A stretch of 64,000 nucleotides of DNA, taken from Enterobacter sp. SA187 (GTDB lineage: Bacteria > Pseudomonadota > Gammaproteobacteria > Enterobacterales > Enterobacteriaceae). How positions within the stretch are numbered: position 1 is the first letter of the stretch; each line of letters opens with the position of its first letter. Below the pieces are notes generated by a model, which did not search any database, was not told the DNA's origin, and saw only the letters and a list, made by a program, of their open reading frames with translations. A program made the translations under genes and the position numbers. The stretch spans positions 992,001 through 1,056,000 of the forward strand of contig NZ_CP019113.1 of assembly GCF_001888805.2 (NCBI RefSeq). Direction: 5' to 3'. Below, piece after piece: positions 44,818 through 52,595 of this stretch.

Positions 44818-46032
44818 ATGATGAGTCTGGCCGGTAAAAAAATCGTTCTTGGCGTCAGCGGCGGTATCGCAGCCTATAAAGCGCCAGAGCTGGTGCGCCG
44901 TCTGCGCGATCGCGGCGCGGAGGTGCGTGTCGCCATGACCGAGGCCGCCAAAGCCTTTATCACGCCCATGAGTTTACAGGCGGTGTCAGGCTATCCGGTT
45001 TCCGACAGCCTGCTCGATCCGGCAGCCGAAGCGGCAATGGGGCATATCGAACTGGGAAAATGGGCCGATCTGGTGATCCTGGCCCCCGCCACCGCGGATT
45101 TAATCGCCCGCGTTGCCGCCGGGATGGCCAATGACCTGGTATCGACCATTTGTCTTGCCACTCCGTCTCCGGTCGCCGTGGTGCCAGCCATGAACCAGCA
45201 GATGTACCGCGCCGCCGCCACCCAGCATAATCTGGGCGTACTGGCTTCCCGCGGCTTACTGCTCTGGGGGCCGGACAGCGGCAGCCAGGCCTGTGGCGAT
45301 GTAGGCCCGGGGCGAATGCTCGACCCGCTGGAGATTGTCGATCTGGCCGCGGCGCATTTTTCGCCTGTCAAAGACCTGCAACATCTGAATATCATGATTA
45401 CCGCAGGCCCGACCAGGGAGCCGCTGGATCCGGTGCGCTACATCACCAATCACAGCTCCGGGAAAATGGGCTTCGCCATTGCTGCGGCTGCCGCCCGACG
45501 TGGCGCGAACGTCACGCTGGTCAGCGGGCCGGTCACGCTTGCCACGCCGCCGCAGGTTAAGCGCATTGACGTCACCACGGCGCTGGAAATGGAAGCGGCA
45601 GTACAGGCCAATGTGCAAACGCAGCAGATTTTTATTGGTTGCGCCGCTGTGGCAGACTACCGTGCCGCCGCCGTTGCCGATGAGAAGATTAAAAAGCAAG
45701 GCGATGAAATCACACTGAAAATGGTGAAAAACCCGGATATCGTAGCGGGCGTCGCCGCGCTGTCCGCGCATCGCCCCTATGTTGTTGGGTTTGCTGCCGA
45801 AACGAATAATGTGGAAGAATACGCCCGGCAAAAGCGCAGCCGTAAAAATCTGGATCTGATTTGCGCCAATGACGTTTCCGGCGCGCAGCAGGGTTTTAAC
45901 AGCGATAACAACGCACTGCACCTGTTCTGGCAGGACGGCGATAAAGTCTTACCGCTTGAGAGCAAGGCACTTCTGGGCCAACAACTACTGGACGAGATCG
46001 TTACCCGTTATGATGAAAAAAATCGACGTTAA
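44818..46032 (+). CDS. coaBC: Bifunctional phosphopantothenoylcysteine decarboxylase / phosphopantothenate-cysteine ligase
   Basis: CoaBC catalyses two consecutive steps of coenzyme A synthesis. The N-terminal flavoprotein decarboxylase domain (residues 1 to about 190) has SGGIAAYK, the active-site His in MGHIEL and PAMNQQM; the C-terminal CTP-dependent ligase domain has TAGPTREPLDPVR, NHSSGKMG and ADYR. About 404 residues, versus 406 in E. coli. Two adjacent ATGs (44818, 44821) follow ACAGGAAAG. dut starts within its last 23 bases. Confidence 0.98.
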   Translation: MMSLAGKKIVLGVSGGIAAYKAPELVRRLRDRGAEVRVAMTEAAKAFITPMSLQAVSGYPVSDSLLDPAAEAAMGHIELGKWADLVILAPATADLIARVAAGMANDLVSTICLATPSPVAVVPAMNQQMYRAAATQHNLGVLASRGLLLWGPDSGSQACGDVGPGRMLDPLEIVDLAAAHFSPVKDLQHLNIMITAGPTREPLDPVRYITNHSSGKMGFAIAAAAARRGANVTLVSGPVTLATPPQVKRIDVTTALEMEAAVQANVQTQQIFIGCAAVADYRAAAVADEKIKKQGDEITLKMVKNPDIVAGVAALSAHRPYVVGFAAETNNVEEYARQKRSRKNLDLICANDVSGAQQGFNSDNNALHLFWQDGDKVLPLESKALLGQQLLDEIVTRYDEKNRR

Positions 46033-46468
46033 GATTATGGACCCGCGTGTTGGGCAGGAATTTCCGCTGCCAACCTATGCCACCTCCGGCTCTGCCGGTC
46101 TTGACCTGCGCGCCTGTCTTGATGACGCCGTAGAACTGGCGCCGGGCGCCACCACTTTAGTTCCGACCGGACTGGCGATCCACATTGCTGACCCAACGCT
46201 GGCAGCGGTGATCCTGCCGCGCTCAGGGCTGGGGCATAAACATGGCGTGGTGCTGGGTAACCTGGTGGGCCTGATCGACTCCGATTATCAGGGGCAACTG
46301 ATGGTTTCCGTCTGGAACCGCGGACAAACCAGCTTCACCATCGAACCTGGCGAGCGCATCGCCCAGATGGTTTTTGTGCCGGTGGTACAGGCAGAATTTA
46401 ATCTGGTGGAAGATTTCGACGCCACCGAACGTGGTGAAGGCGGCTTCGGCCATTCAGGCCGTCAATAA
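46010..46468 (+). CDS. dut: Deoxyuridine 5'-triphosphate nucleotidohydrolase (dUTPase)
   Basis: Dut hydrolyses dUTP to dUMP, keeping uracil out of DNA and supplying thymidylate synthesis. The 152 residues keep the five trimeric dUTPase motifs: SAGLDLRA, PRSGLGHKHG, GLIDSDYQG, ERIAQM and the C-terminal GEGGFGHSGR. The start overlaps coaBC; ATG at 46010 or 46013 gives 152 or 151 residues, both used in E. coli annotations. Confidence 0.98.
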   Translation: MMKKIDVKIMDPRVGQEFPLPTYATSGSAGLDLRACLDDAVELAPGATTLVPTGLAIHIADPTLAAVILPRSGLGHKHGVVLGNLVGLIDSDYQGQLMVSVWNRGQTSFTIEPGERIAQMVFVPVVQAEFNLVEDFDATERGEGGFGHSGRQ

Positions 46469-46513
46469 GCGGCTTTATAAACGCATCCCACAGCGCCATA
46501 AAGTAATAACATT

Positions 46514-46535
46514 ACCGCAAACTTCGGTTTGCGGT
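46514..46535 (+). promoter_or_regulatory. UUCG-capped hairpin between dut and slmA
   Basis: ACCGCAAAC and GTTTGCGGT pair perfectly over 9 bases around TTCG, one of the most stable RNA tetraloops. No U-run follows, so it is more likely an mRNA-stabilising or processing hairpin than a terminator. It lies about 50 bases before the slmA start. Confidence 0.55.
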
Positions 46536-46588
46536 CGCTGCGTGGATGCCCGCCTGACAAGTGCTTATTTTCAGGGGTATTTTGGAAC

Positions 46589-47185
46589 ATGGCAGAAAAA
46601 CAAACTGCGAAAAGGAATCGTCGCGAAGAAATACTTCAATCTCTGGCATTGATGCTTGAATCCAGCGATGGCAGCCAGCGCATTACGACGGCGAAGCTGG
46701 CAGCCTCCGTTGGCGTTTCAGAAGCGGCTTTATATCGTCATTTTCCCAGTAAAACGCGTATGTTCGATAGCCTGATTGAATTTATCGAAGATAGCCTGAC
46801 CACGCGTATTAACCTGATCCTGAAAGACGAAAAAGACACGACCACGCGTCTGCGTCTTATCGTGCTGCTGGTGGTGGGATTTGGTGAACGTAATCCAGGC
46901 CTGACGCGCATTCTGACCGGTCACGCGCTGATGTTTGAGCAGGATCGCCTGCAGGGTCGCATTAACCAGTTGTTTGATCGTATTGAATCGCAACTGCGCC
47001 AGGTACTGCGCGAGCGAAAAATGCGTGAAGGCGAAGGCTATACCGTGGATGAAGCACTGCTGGCAAGCCAGTTACTGGCCTTCTGTGAGGGAATGCTGTC
47101 GCGCTTTGTACGCAGCGAGTTCAAATACCGTCCGACAGAAGACTTTGACGCCCGCTGGCCGCTGATGGCCGCGCAGCTGCAGTAA
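46589..47185 (+). CDS. slmA: Nucleoid occlusion factor SlmA
   Basis: SlmA is a TetR-like DNA-binding protein that, bound to its sites on the chromosome, disrupts FtsZ polymers over the nucleoid. The 198 residues equal E. coli; the helix-turn-helix is TTAKLAASVGVSEAALYRHF (about residues 33-52), followed by the C-terminal dimerisation and FtsZ-binding domain. ATG 46589 gives the conserved MAEKQTAKRNRREE start. Confidence 0.98.
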   Translation: MAEKQTAKRNRREEILQSLALMLESSDGSQRITTAKLAASVGVSEAALYRHFPSKTRMFDSLIEFIEDSLTTRINLILKDEKDTTTRLRLIVLLVVGFGERNPGLTRILTGHALMFEQDRLQGRINQLFDRIESQLRQVLRERKMREGEGYTVDEALLASQLLAFCEGMLSRFVRSEFKYRPTEDFDARWPLMAAQLQ

Positions 47186-47194
47186 CGTTAAGTA

Positions 47195-47222
47195 TGCCCG
47201 GTACGCGTCGCGCCACCGGGCA
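47195..47222. repeat. REP-like palindrome between slmA and pyrE
   Basis: TGCCCGGT and ACCGGGCA pair around a GC-rich 12-base loop (ACGCGTCGCGCC), the layout of repetitive extragenic palindromes. It lies between the convergent stops of slmA and pyrE, where it could stabilise 3' ends or terminate in both directions (AAATTTATTT follows on the plus strand). Confidence 0.65.
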
Positions 47223-47230
47223 AAATTTAT

Positions 47231-47872
47231 TTAAACGCCAAATTCATCGCGGTACGCCTGTACCGATGCCAGATGATCCGCCATCTCAGGCTTTTCTTCC
47301 AGATACGCAATCAGGTCTTTCAGCGTGATGATTGAAATCACCTGGCAGCCATAGTCACGCTCGACTTCCTGGATCGCCGAAATCTCGCCGCGTCCGCGTT
47401 CCTGACGGTCAAGGGAGATCAGCACACCCGCCAGGGTCGCGCCATGCGCCTGAATAATCTCCATCGACTCGCGGATGGCGGTTCCGGCAGTGATCACATC
47501 ATCCACCAGCATAATGCGGCCCTGTAACGCGCTCCCCACAAGGCTTCCGCCTTCGCCGTGATCTTTGGCTTCTTTACGGTTAAAGCAGTAGGGCACATCA
47601 CGCTCATGGTGTTCCGCAAGCGCAACTGCGGTGGTGGTGGCAATGGGAATGCCTTTGTAAGCCGGGCCAAACAACAGGTCAAAATCAATGCCGGAGTCCA
47701 CCAGCGCTTCGGCATAAAAACGGCCTAACAGCGCCAGGTCGCGGCCCGTGTTAAACAGCCCGGCATTAAAGAAATACGGACTTTTGCGCCCGGATTTCAG
47801 GGTAAATTCACCAAATTTCAGTACCTGCTTGTTAAGCGCAAATTCAATAAACTGGCGCTGATACGGTTTCAT
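47231..47872 (-). CDS. pyrE: Orotate phosphoribosyltransferase
   Basis: PyrE joins orotate and PRPP to give orotidine 5'-monophosphate. The 213 residues equal E. coli; the PRPP-binding motif is MLVDDVITAGTA and the active-site loop has RKEAKDHGEGG. ATG 47872 gives the conserved MKPYQRQF start. Expression is set by the attenuator immediately upstream, after rph. Confidence 0.98.
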   Translation of the reverse strand: MKPYQRQFIEFALNKQVLKFGEFTLKSGRKSPYFFNAGLFNTGRDLALLGRFYAEALVDSGIDFDLLFGPAYKGIPIATTTAVALAEHHERDVPYCFNRKEAKDHGEGGSLVGSALQGRIMLVDDVITAGTAIRESMEIIQAHGATLAGVLISLDRQERGRGEISAIQEVERDYGCQVISIITLKDLIAYLEEKPEMADHLASVQAYRDEFGV

Positions 47873-47901
47873 GGATTTGCTCCTTAAGCTTTTTTCAGAC
47901 A

Positions 47902-47930
47902 TAAAAAAGGCGACTATCAAGTCGCCTTAA
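47902..47930 (-). terminator. pyrE UTP-sensitive attenuator
   Basis: On the minus strand AAGGCGACT and AGTCGCCTT pair and run into six Ts, beginning 3-5 bases after the rph stop. In E. coli the rph 3' end acts as leader peptide: when UTP is low, RNA polymerase slows in the U-rich leader and the trailing ribosome prevents the hairpin. The layout is the same here. Confidence 0.92.
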
Positions 47931-47932
47931 AA

Positions 47933-48649
47933 TCAATTTTCTAACGCCGCCTTCTGCATGGCGACGATGGATTCGATGCCTCCCCGGGCCAGAGCCAGCA
48001 ACGAGAGCAACTCTTCGTGGGTGAATGGCTCGCCTTCGGCGGTGCCCTGCACTTCAATGATGCGGCCATCTTCCGTCATCACCACGTTCATGTCGGTTTC
48101 AGCGGCGGAGTCTTCAACATACTCCAGATCGCACAGCGCTTCACCCTTGACGATGCCCACGGATACCGCGGCGACCATGCCCTTCATCGGGTTGGTTTTA
48201 AGCTTACCTGCTGCCACCAGCTTGTTCAGCGCGTCGGCCAGCGCCACACAGGCACCGGTGATAGACGCGGTACGGGTGCCGCCATCCGCCTGGATCACAT
48301 CGCAGTCCAGCGTGATGGTGAACTCGCCCAGTGCTTTCAGATCCACGGCGGCGCGCAGTGAACGGGCAATCAGGCGCTGAATTTCCAGGGTACGGCCGCC
48401 CTGTTTACCTTTGGCCGCCTCGCGCGCGTTACGGGTATGCGTCGCACGGGGTAACATGCCGTATTCGGCGGTGATCCAGCCCTGTCCCTGACCTTTCAGG
48501 AAACGCGGCACGCCTTCGTCAATGGACGCGGTGCACAGAACTTTGGTATCACCGAATTCGACGAGCACGGAACCTTCAGCGTGTTTTGTATAATTTCGGG
48601 TCAGGGTGACGGGACGCACCTGATTGGCACTACGGCCTGCTGGACGCAT
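47933..48649 (-). CDS. rph: Ribonuclease PH
   Basis: RNase PH trims tRNA 3' ends phosphorolytically. The full 238-residue protein is encoded, with MRPAGRSANQVRPV at the start and a normal C terminus ending ALEN. E. coli K-12 carries a one-base frameshift that truncates Rph and weakens pyrE attenuation control; this strain has the intact gene. Confidence 0.98.
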   Translation of the reverse strand: MRPAGRSANQVRPVTLTRNYTKHAEGSVLVEFGDTKVLCTASIDEGVPRFLKGQGQGWITAEYGMLPRATHTRNAREAAKGKQGGRTLEIQRLIARSLRAAVDLKALGEFTITLDCDVIQADGGTRTASITGACVALADALNKLVAAGKLKTNPMKGMVAAVSVGIVKGEALCDLEYVEDSAAETDMNVVMTEDGRIIEVQGTAEGEPFTHEELLSLLALARGGIESIVAMQKAALEN

Positions 48650-48772
48650 GATGATTTCTCCGGCTTCTACGAATGTGGCTGCGCATTATACGGATTAAAG
48701 TCGCTTATTCCTATCCTGTGTAAGCCCTGAAAGCTATAATCCCCCCATCTCTCCTTCAAAACAGGAACGTTT

Positions 48773-49636
48773 ATGATCCGCAGTATGACAGCCTACGCCC
48801 GCCGTGAAATCAAGGGTGAATGGGGCAGCGCAGTCTGGGAATTGCGCTCGGTAAACCAGCGTTATCTGGAAACCTGGTTCCGCCTGCCGGAACAGTTTCG
48901 CAGCCTCGAACCCGTAGTGCGCGAGCGGATCCGCACGCGTCTGACGCGCGGCAAAATCGAATGTAACCTGCGTTTTGAGCCTGACGTCAGCGCGCAGAGC
49001 GAACTGATCCTGAATGAAAAACTGGCTAAGCAGCTGGTGACCGCCGCGAACTGGGTCAAAATGCAGAGCGATGAAGGCGAAATCAATCCGGTGGATATTC
49101 TCCGCTGGCCTGGCGTGATGGCCGCGCAGGAACAGGATCTGGACGTGATCGCCGCAGAAATCCTCTCGGCTCTCGACGGCGCGCTGGACGACTTTATCAT
49201 CGCCCGCGAAACCGAAGGCCAGGCGCTGAAAACCCTGATTGAGCAGCGTCTTGAAGGCGTGAGCCAGGAAGTGGCTAAGGTACGTGCGCAGATGCCGGAA
49301 GTGCTGAAATGGCAGCGCGAGCGTCTGGTCGCCAAACTGGAAGACGCCCAGGTACAGCTGGAAAATAATCGTCTTGAGCAGGAACTGGTGCTGATGGCGC
49401 AGCGTATTGATGTCGCTGAAGAACTCGATCGCCTCGAAGCCCACGTAAAAGAAACCTACAACATTCTTAAGAAGAAAGAAGCGGTAGGCCGCCGTCTGGA
49501 CTTTATGATGCAGGAGTTTAACCGCGAGTCGAACACCCTGGCGTCCAAATCCATCAACGCTGATGTGACCAATTCTGCGATTGAGCTGAAAGTGCTGATC
49601 GAACAGATGCGTGAGCAGATCCAGAATATCGAATAG
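48773..49636 (+). CDS. yicC: YicC family endoribonuclease-like protein
   Basis: The 287 residues equal E. coli YicC, with the N-terminal MIRSMTAYARRE and the C-terminal DUF1732 segment (GRRLDFMMQEFNRESNTLASKS). In E. coli YicC has been linked to endoribonucleolytic decay of the small RNA RyhB. It is divergent from rph and ends before a strong terminator. Confidence 0.96.
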   Translation: MIRSMTAYARREIKGEWGSAVWELRSVNQRYLETWFRLPEQFRSLEPVVRERIRTRLTRGKIECNLRFEPDVSAQSELILNEKLAKQLVTAANWVKMQSDEGEINPVDILRWPGVMAAQEQDLDVIAAEILSALDGALDDFIIARETEGQALKTLIEQRLEGVSQEVAKVRAQMPEVLKWQRERLVAKLEDAQVQLENNRLEQELVLMAQRIDVAEELDRLEAHVKETYNILKKKEAVGRRLDFMMQEFNRESNTLASKSINADVTNSAIELKVLIEQMREQIQNIE

Positions 49637-49664
49637 TAATATTCATCAGTAACTTAATCCCTTT

Positions 49665-49692
49665 AAAAAGCCCGCCTGATGACGGGCTTTTA
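49665..49692 (+). terminator. Rho-independent terminator after yicC
   Basis: AAAAGCCCG and CGGGCTTTT pair across CCTGATGA, with TTTTA at the end. The A-run on the left also makes it suitable as a bidirectional terminator. Confidence 0.9.
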
Positions 49693-49811
49693 TTATTCAG
49701 GGCACGGCATTTAACCTTTCCGCATTACTCCCTTTTTAGAAAAAATCTGTTAATAAGATCATATTTTATTACCATTACGGCGGGTAACGCTAAGAAACTT
49801 CTTATGAAGCT

Positions 49812-49820
49812 TGGTATACT
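49812..49820 (+). promoter_or_regulatory. Extended -10 promoter of the acyltransferase gene
   Basis: TGGTATACT combines a TGn extension with a near-perfect -10. It lies after the in-frame ATG at 49804 and 44 bases before the ATG at 49864, favouring the downstream start. No good -35 was seen. Confidence 0.55.
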
Positions 49821-49863
49821 CGCCGCCTTTCTGGTTCCGCACAGACATTTCACAGGTTATGGC

Positions 49864-51792
49864 ATGGCAAATCTTTCTTTATCAATTGAGAGCACTGAAC
49901 GCTACTCAGTCGATAGTCAGTTCCGTCAGGACATTAATCTGCTACGCGGGATCGCCATTGTATCCGTTGTTTTTTACCACTTTGCCGCACAGTTATTACC
50001 CGGTGGCTTTGCCGCAGTAGATGTGTTTTTTGTTATCTCTGGTTTTCTGATGACAAAAATCATCGCCGGAGGGCTGGAAGCGCAGACATTCAGTTTGCGG
50101 CGATTTTATACCGCGCGTTGTAAAAGGATTATTCCGGCGCTTCTGGCGTTGTGTCTTCTGTTGCCATTATTGATGTGGTTCTGGCTACCAGCGCTCGAAT
50201 TCCGGCGACTCGGTAACTACATTAGCTACGCTATCCTCTTTATTTCTAACATAAAATTAAATAAAGATGCAGGAGGATATTTTGCTACCAGTTCACATGA
50301 AAACTGGCTCCTCCATACATGGTCTCTCTCGGTAGAATGGCAGTTTTATCTGGCACTGCCGCTGTTATTAATGGCGTTACATCTGGTCAGAAAACGCATC
50401 AGCATGATGTTTTCATTAATGCTGCTCGCCATATGCTCTTTTATCGGCTGTGTGATTTATGCCAGCGCAGGAAATCTTTCTTCTCTGTTTTATCTGATGC
50501 CGTTTCGCGCATGGGAGATGCTCTGCGGCGGTCTGGTGTGGTTTATTTCACAGCGTTATACCTTCTCCCGCGCCCGGGCACGCCTCTGCGCACTGGTCGG
50601 TTATCTGATAATAGCCGCCTCAGTGGTGCTGATTACGCCGGATGGCGCCTGGCCCGGATACCTGACGCTTTTTCCCGTGCTGGGCACTATGCTGGTCATC
50701 GCAAGCAATTACCAACCGCTGGCAGAAAGTATCGATCGCCATTGTCGGTGGATTGGTCTTAGCTCATATTCGGTGTATTTGTGGCACTGGCCGATCGCCG
50801 TTTTTATTGTCTACGCCGATCGCCAGCACAATGCGTTATGGATCACCAGCGGCATAGCACTCTCATTTCTGCTGGGCTGGTTGTCATGGGTATTAATTGA
50901 GCAACCGGCGAACAAGTCCCTGTCCCGCTTATCTGCTCCGGCATTCTGGCTGGTGGTGCTGGCAACGGTGTCAGGCTGTTATATTTTTGGCAATCTCGTT
51001 AAGTATCAAACGCTGGTGAATTCTCCCAATCCGTTGGTTAATCAGATTGCCAACGAAGCCGAAAATAAAAACCGCGCAGCCGATCCTAAAACGTCGCTCA
51101 GTTATTACGGTACAGGGCCGCTGGCTGCCGTTATCGTGGGTGACAGTCATGCCGAGGCCACAGCCACAGCGCTTGCCGCCGCCGCACAGGGGCATGGTTC
51201 GGTGATGGGTATGACATGGTCCGGATGCCCTAACCTTTCTGATGCCCACGTCGATAAAAACGAAGGCTGTTACAAATTCAACAAATCCCTTGCCGCACGG
51301 CTTGCGGATATCCCGTCCACAACACCGGTGGTTATCGTCAACAGGCTGGGTCATTATGCCGAAAGCCATCTGGTGCATTTTGATGATAAGAACATCGTTG
51401 GGATCCAGTATTTGCATACTTATGCCGAGTCGATGATCTCGATGGCCTGCGCGCTGAATCAACATCATAAAGTTTACCTCGTTCGTCCTGTCCCTGAAAT
51501 GAATGTCAATGTACCCCGCTACCTTTCCCATGCTCTGATGATGGGTAAACAGCCGCAGGATGTCTCCATCCAGGAGGCGGAGTATCGTAAGAAAACAGAA
51601 TTTATCTGGCAGGCGCAGGACAGAGCAGTCAATCAGTGTGGCGTTAAGGTTATCGATCCTTCCCGCTGGTTATGTACAGATGGCCGCTGTATGGGCAGTA
51701 AAAACCTGCAGCCTCTCTATTTTGATGACAATCATCTGAGCGAAACAGGCAACCGCGTACTGGTGCCAATGTTTAAAGAAATTTTCCGTTAA
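49864..51792 (+). CDS. Acyltransferase-3 (AT3/OafA-like) with C-terminal SGNH domain
   Basis: The 642-residue protein starts with the AT3 membrane domain: LLRGIAIVSVVFYHF (catalytic-type His), VDVFFVISGF, then WSLSVEWQFYL, with about 10 transmembrane helices up to residue 380. The C-terminal periplasmic SGNH domain has GDSH at 427-429 (Ser428) and DDNH at 621-624, giving the Ser/Asp/His set. Such fused proteins acetylate O-antigen, peptidoglycan or other surface glycans. It lies alone between yicC and yicG, where E. coli has dinD. The upstream ATG at 49804 was rejected in favour of 49864, which has CACAGG about 7 bases upstream. The acceptor is unknown; LPS is plausible. Confidence 0.9.
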   Translation: MANLSLSIESTERYSVDSQFRQDINLLRGIAIVSVVFYHFAAQLLPGGFAAVDVFFVISGFLMTKIIAGGLEAQTFSLRRFYTARCKRIIPALLALCLLLPLLMWFWLPALEFRRLGNYISYAILFISNIKLNKDAGGYFATSSHENWLLHTWSLSVEWQFYLALPLLLMALHLVRKRISMMFSLMLLAICSFIGCVIYASAGNLSSLFYLMPFRAWEMLCGGLVWFISQRYTFSRARARLCALVGYLIIAASVVLITPDGAWPGYLTLFPVLGTMLVIASNYQPLAESIDRHCRWIGLSSYSVYLWHWPIAVFIVYADRQHNALWITSGIALSFLLGWLSWVLIEQPANKSLSRLSAPAFWLVVLATVSGCYIFGNLVKYQTLVNSPNPLVNQIANEAENKNRAADPKTSLSYYGTGPLAAVIVGDSHAEATATALAAAAQGHGSVMGMTWSGCPNLSDAHVDKNEGCYKFNKSLAARLADIPSTTPVVIVNRLGHYAESHLVHFDDKNIVGIQYLHTYAESMISMACALNQHHKVYLVRPVPEMNVNVPRYLSHALMMGKQPQDVSIQEAEYRKKTEFIWQAQDRAVNQCGVKVIDPSRWLCTDGRCMGSKNLQPLYFDDNHLSETGNRVLVPMFKEIFR

Positions 51793-51968
51793 GCCCGAGA
51801 TATGCCATACAATTTCTAATGCATTTTTATTGGCTTTTCTGCTTCTGAAGGCAGTGCTGGTCAAAAAATGCATAAGTTATAGTAATCGATTAGACTGACC
51901 CTGAAAAAATCTCAATCGAGATCCCTGCCACTACTCGCTACCCTGCGCCTTCACTAACGGGGGCGCGC

Positions 51969-52586
51969 ATGCTGTTACACATTCTTTATATTATCGGGAT
52001 CACCGCTGAAGCCATGACAGGTGCGCTGGCGGCCGGGCGTCGCCGTATGGATACTTTTGGCGTCATTATTATCGCCACCGCGACTGCCCTTGGCGGCGGT
52101 TCCGTGCGCGATATTCTGCTGGGGCATTACCCGCTTGGCTGGGTAAAAAACCCGGAATACGTGATTATCGTCGCCACCGCTGCGGTGCTGACGACTATTG
52201 CCGCGCCTGTTATGCCCCATCTTCGCCGTCTGTTTCTGGTGCTGGACGCGCTGGGCCTGGTGGTGTTTTCCATCATCGGGGCGCAGATTGCGCTCGATAT
52301 GGGCGAAGGGCCGATCATCGCTACTATTGCCGCAGTCGTGACCGGCGTCTTCGGCGGCGTACTGCGGGATATGTTCTGCAAACGTATTCCGCTGGTGTTT
52401 CAGAAAGAGCTGTACGCTGGCGTCGCCTTTGCCTCTGCGGTGCTCTATATTGCTCTGCAACATTATGTCTCCAGTCATGACGTGGTGGTCATCGCCACCC
52501 TGCTGTTTGGTTTTACCGCCCGCCTGCTGGCGCTGCGCCTGAAGCTGGGTTTACCCGTCTTTCACTACACGCATAACGTACATTAA
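51969..52586 (+). CDS. yicG: UPF0126 (TRIC-like) inner-membrane protein YicG
   Basis: The 205 residues equal E. coli YicG. Seven hydrophobic helices contain two internal repeats with GGGSVRDILLG and GGVLRDMFC, the signature of UPF0126/TRIC-related channels. Ion specificity has not been established for this member. It converges with ligB, leaving 9 bases between stops. Confidence 0.95.
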   Translation: MLLHILYIIGITAEAMTGALAAGRRRMDTFGVIIIATATALGGGSVRDILLGHYPLGWVKNPEYVIIVATAAVLTTIAAPVMPHLRRLFLVLDALGLVVFSIIGAQIALDMGEGPIIATIAAVVTGVFGGVLRDMFCKRIPLVFQKELYAGVAFASAVLYIALQHYVSSHDVVVIATLLFGFTARLLALRLKLGLPVFHYTHNVH

Positions 52587-52595
52587 GCCGCCGTA

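Noticed and set aside
49700..49803. Remnant of dinD or a LexA box between yicC and the acyltransferase
   Set aside because: No CTGT-N8-ACAG palindrome and no dinD-like coding sequence was found.
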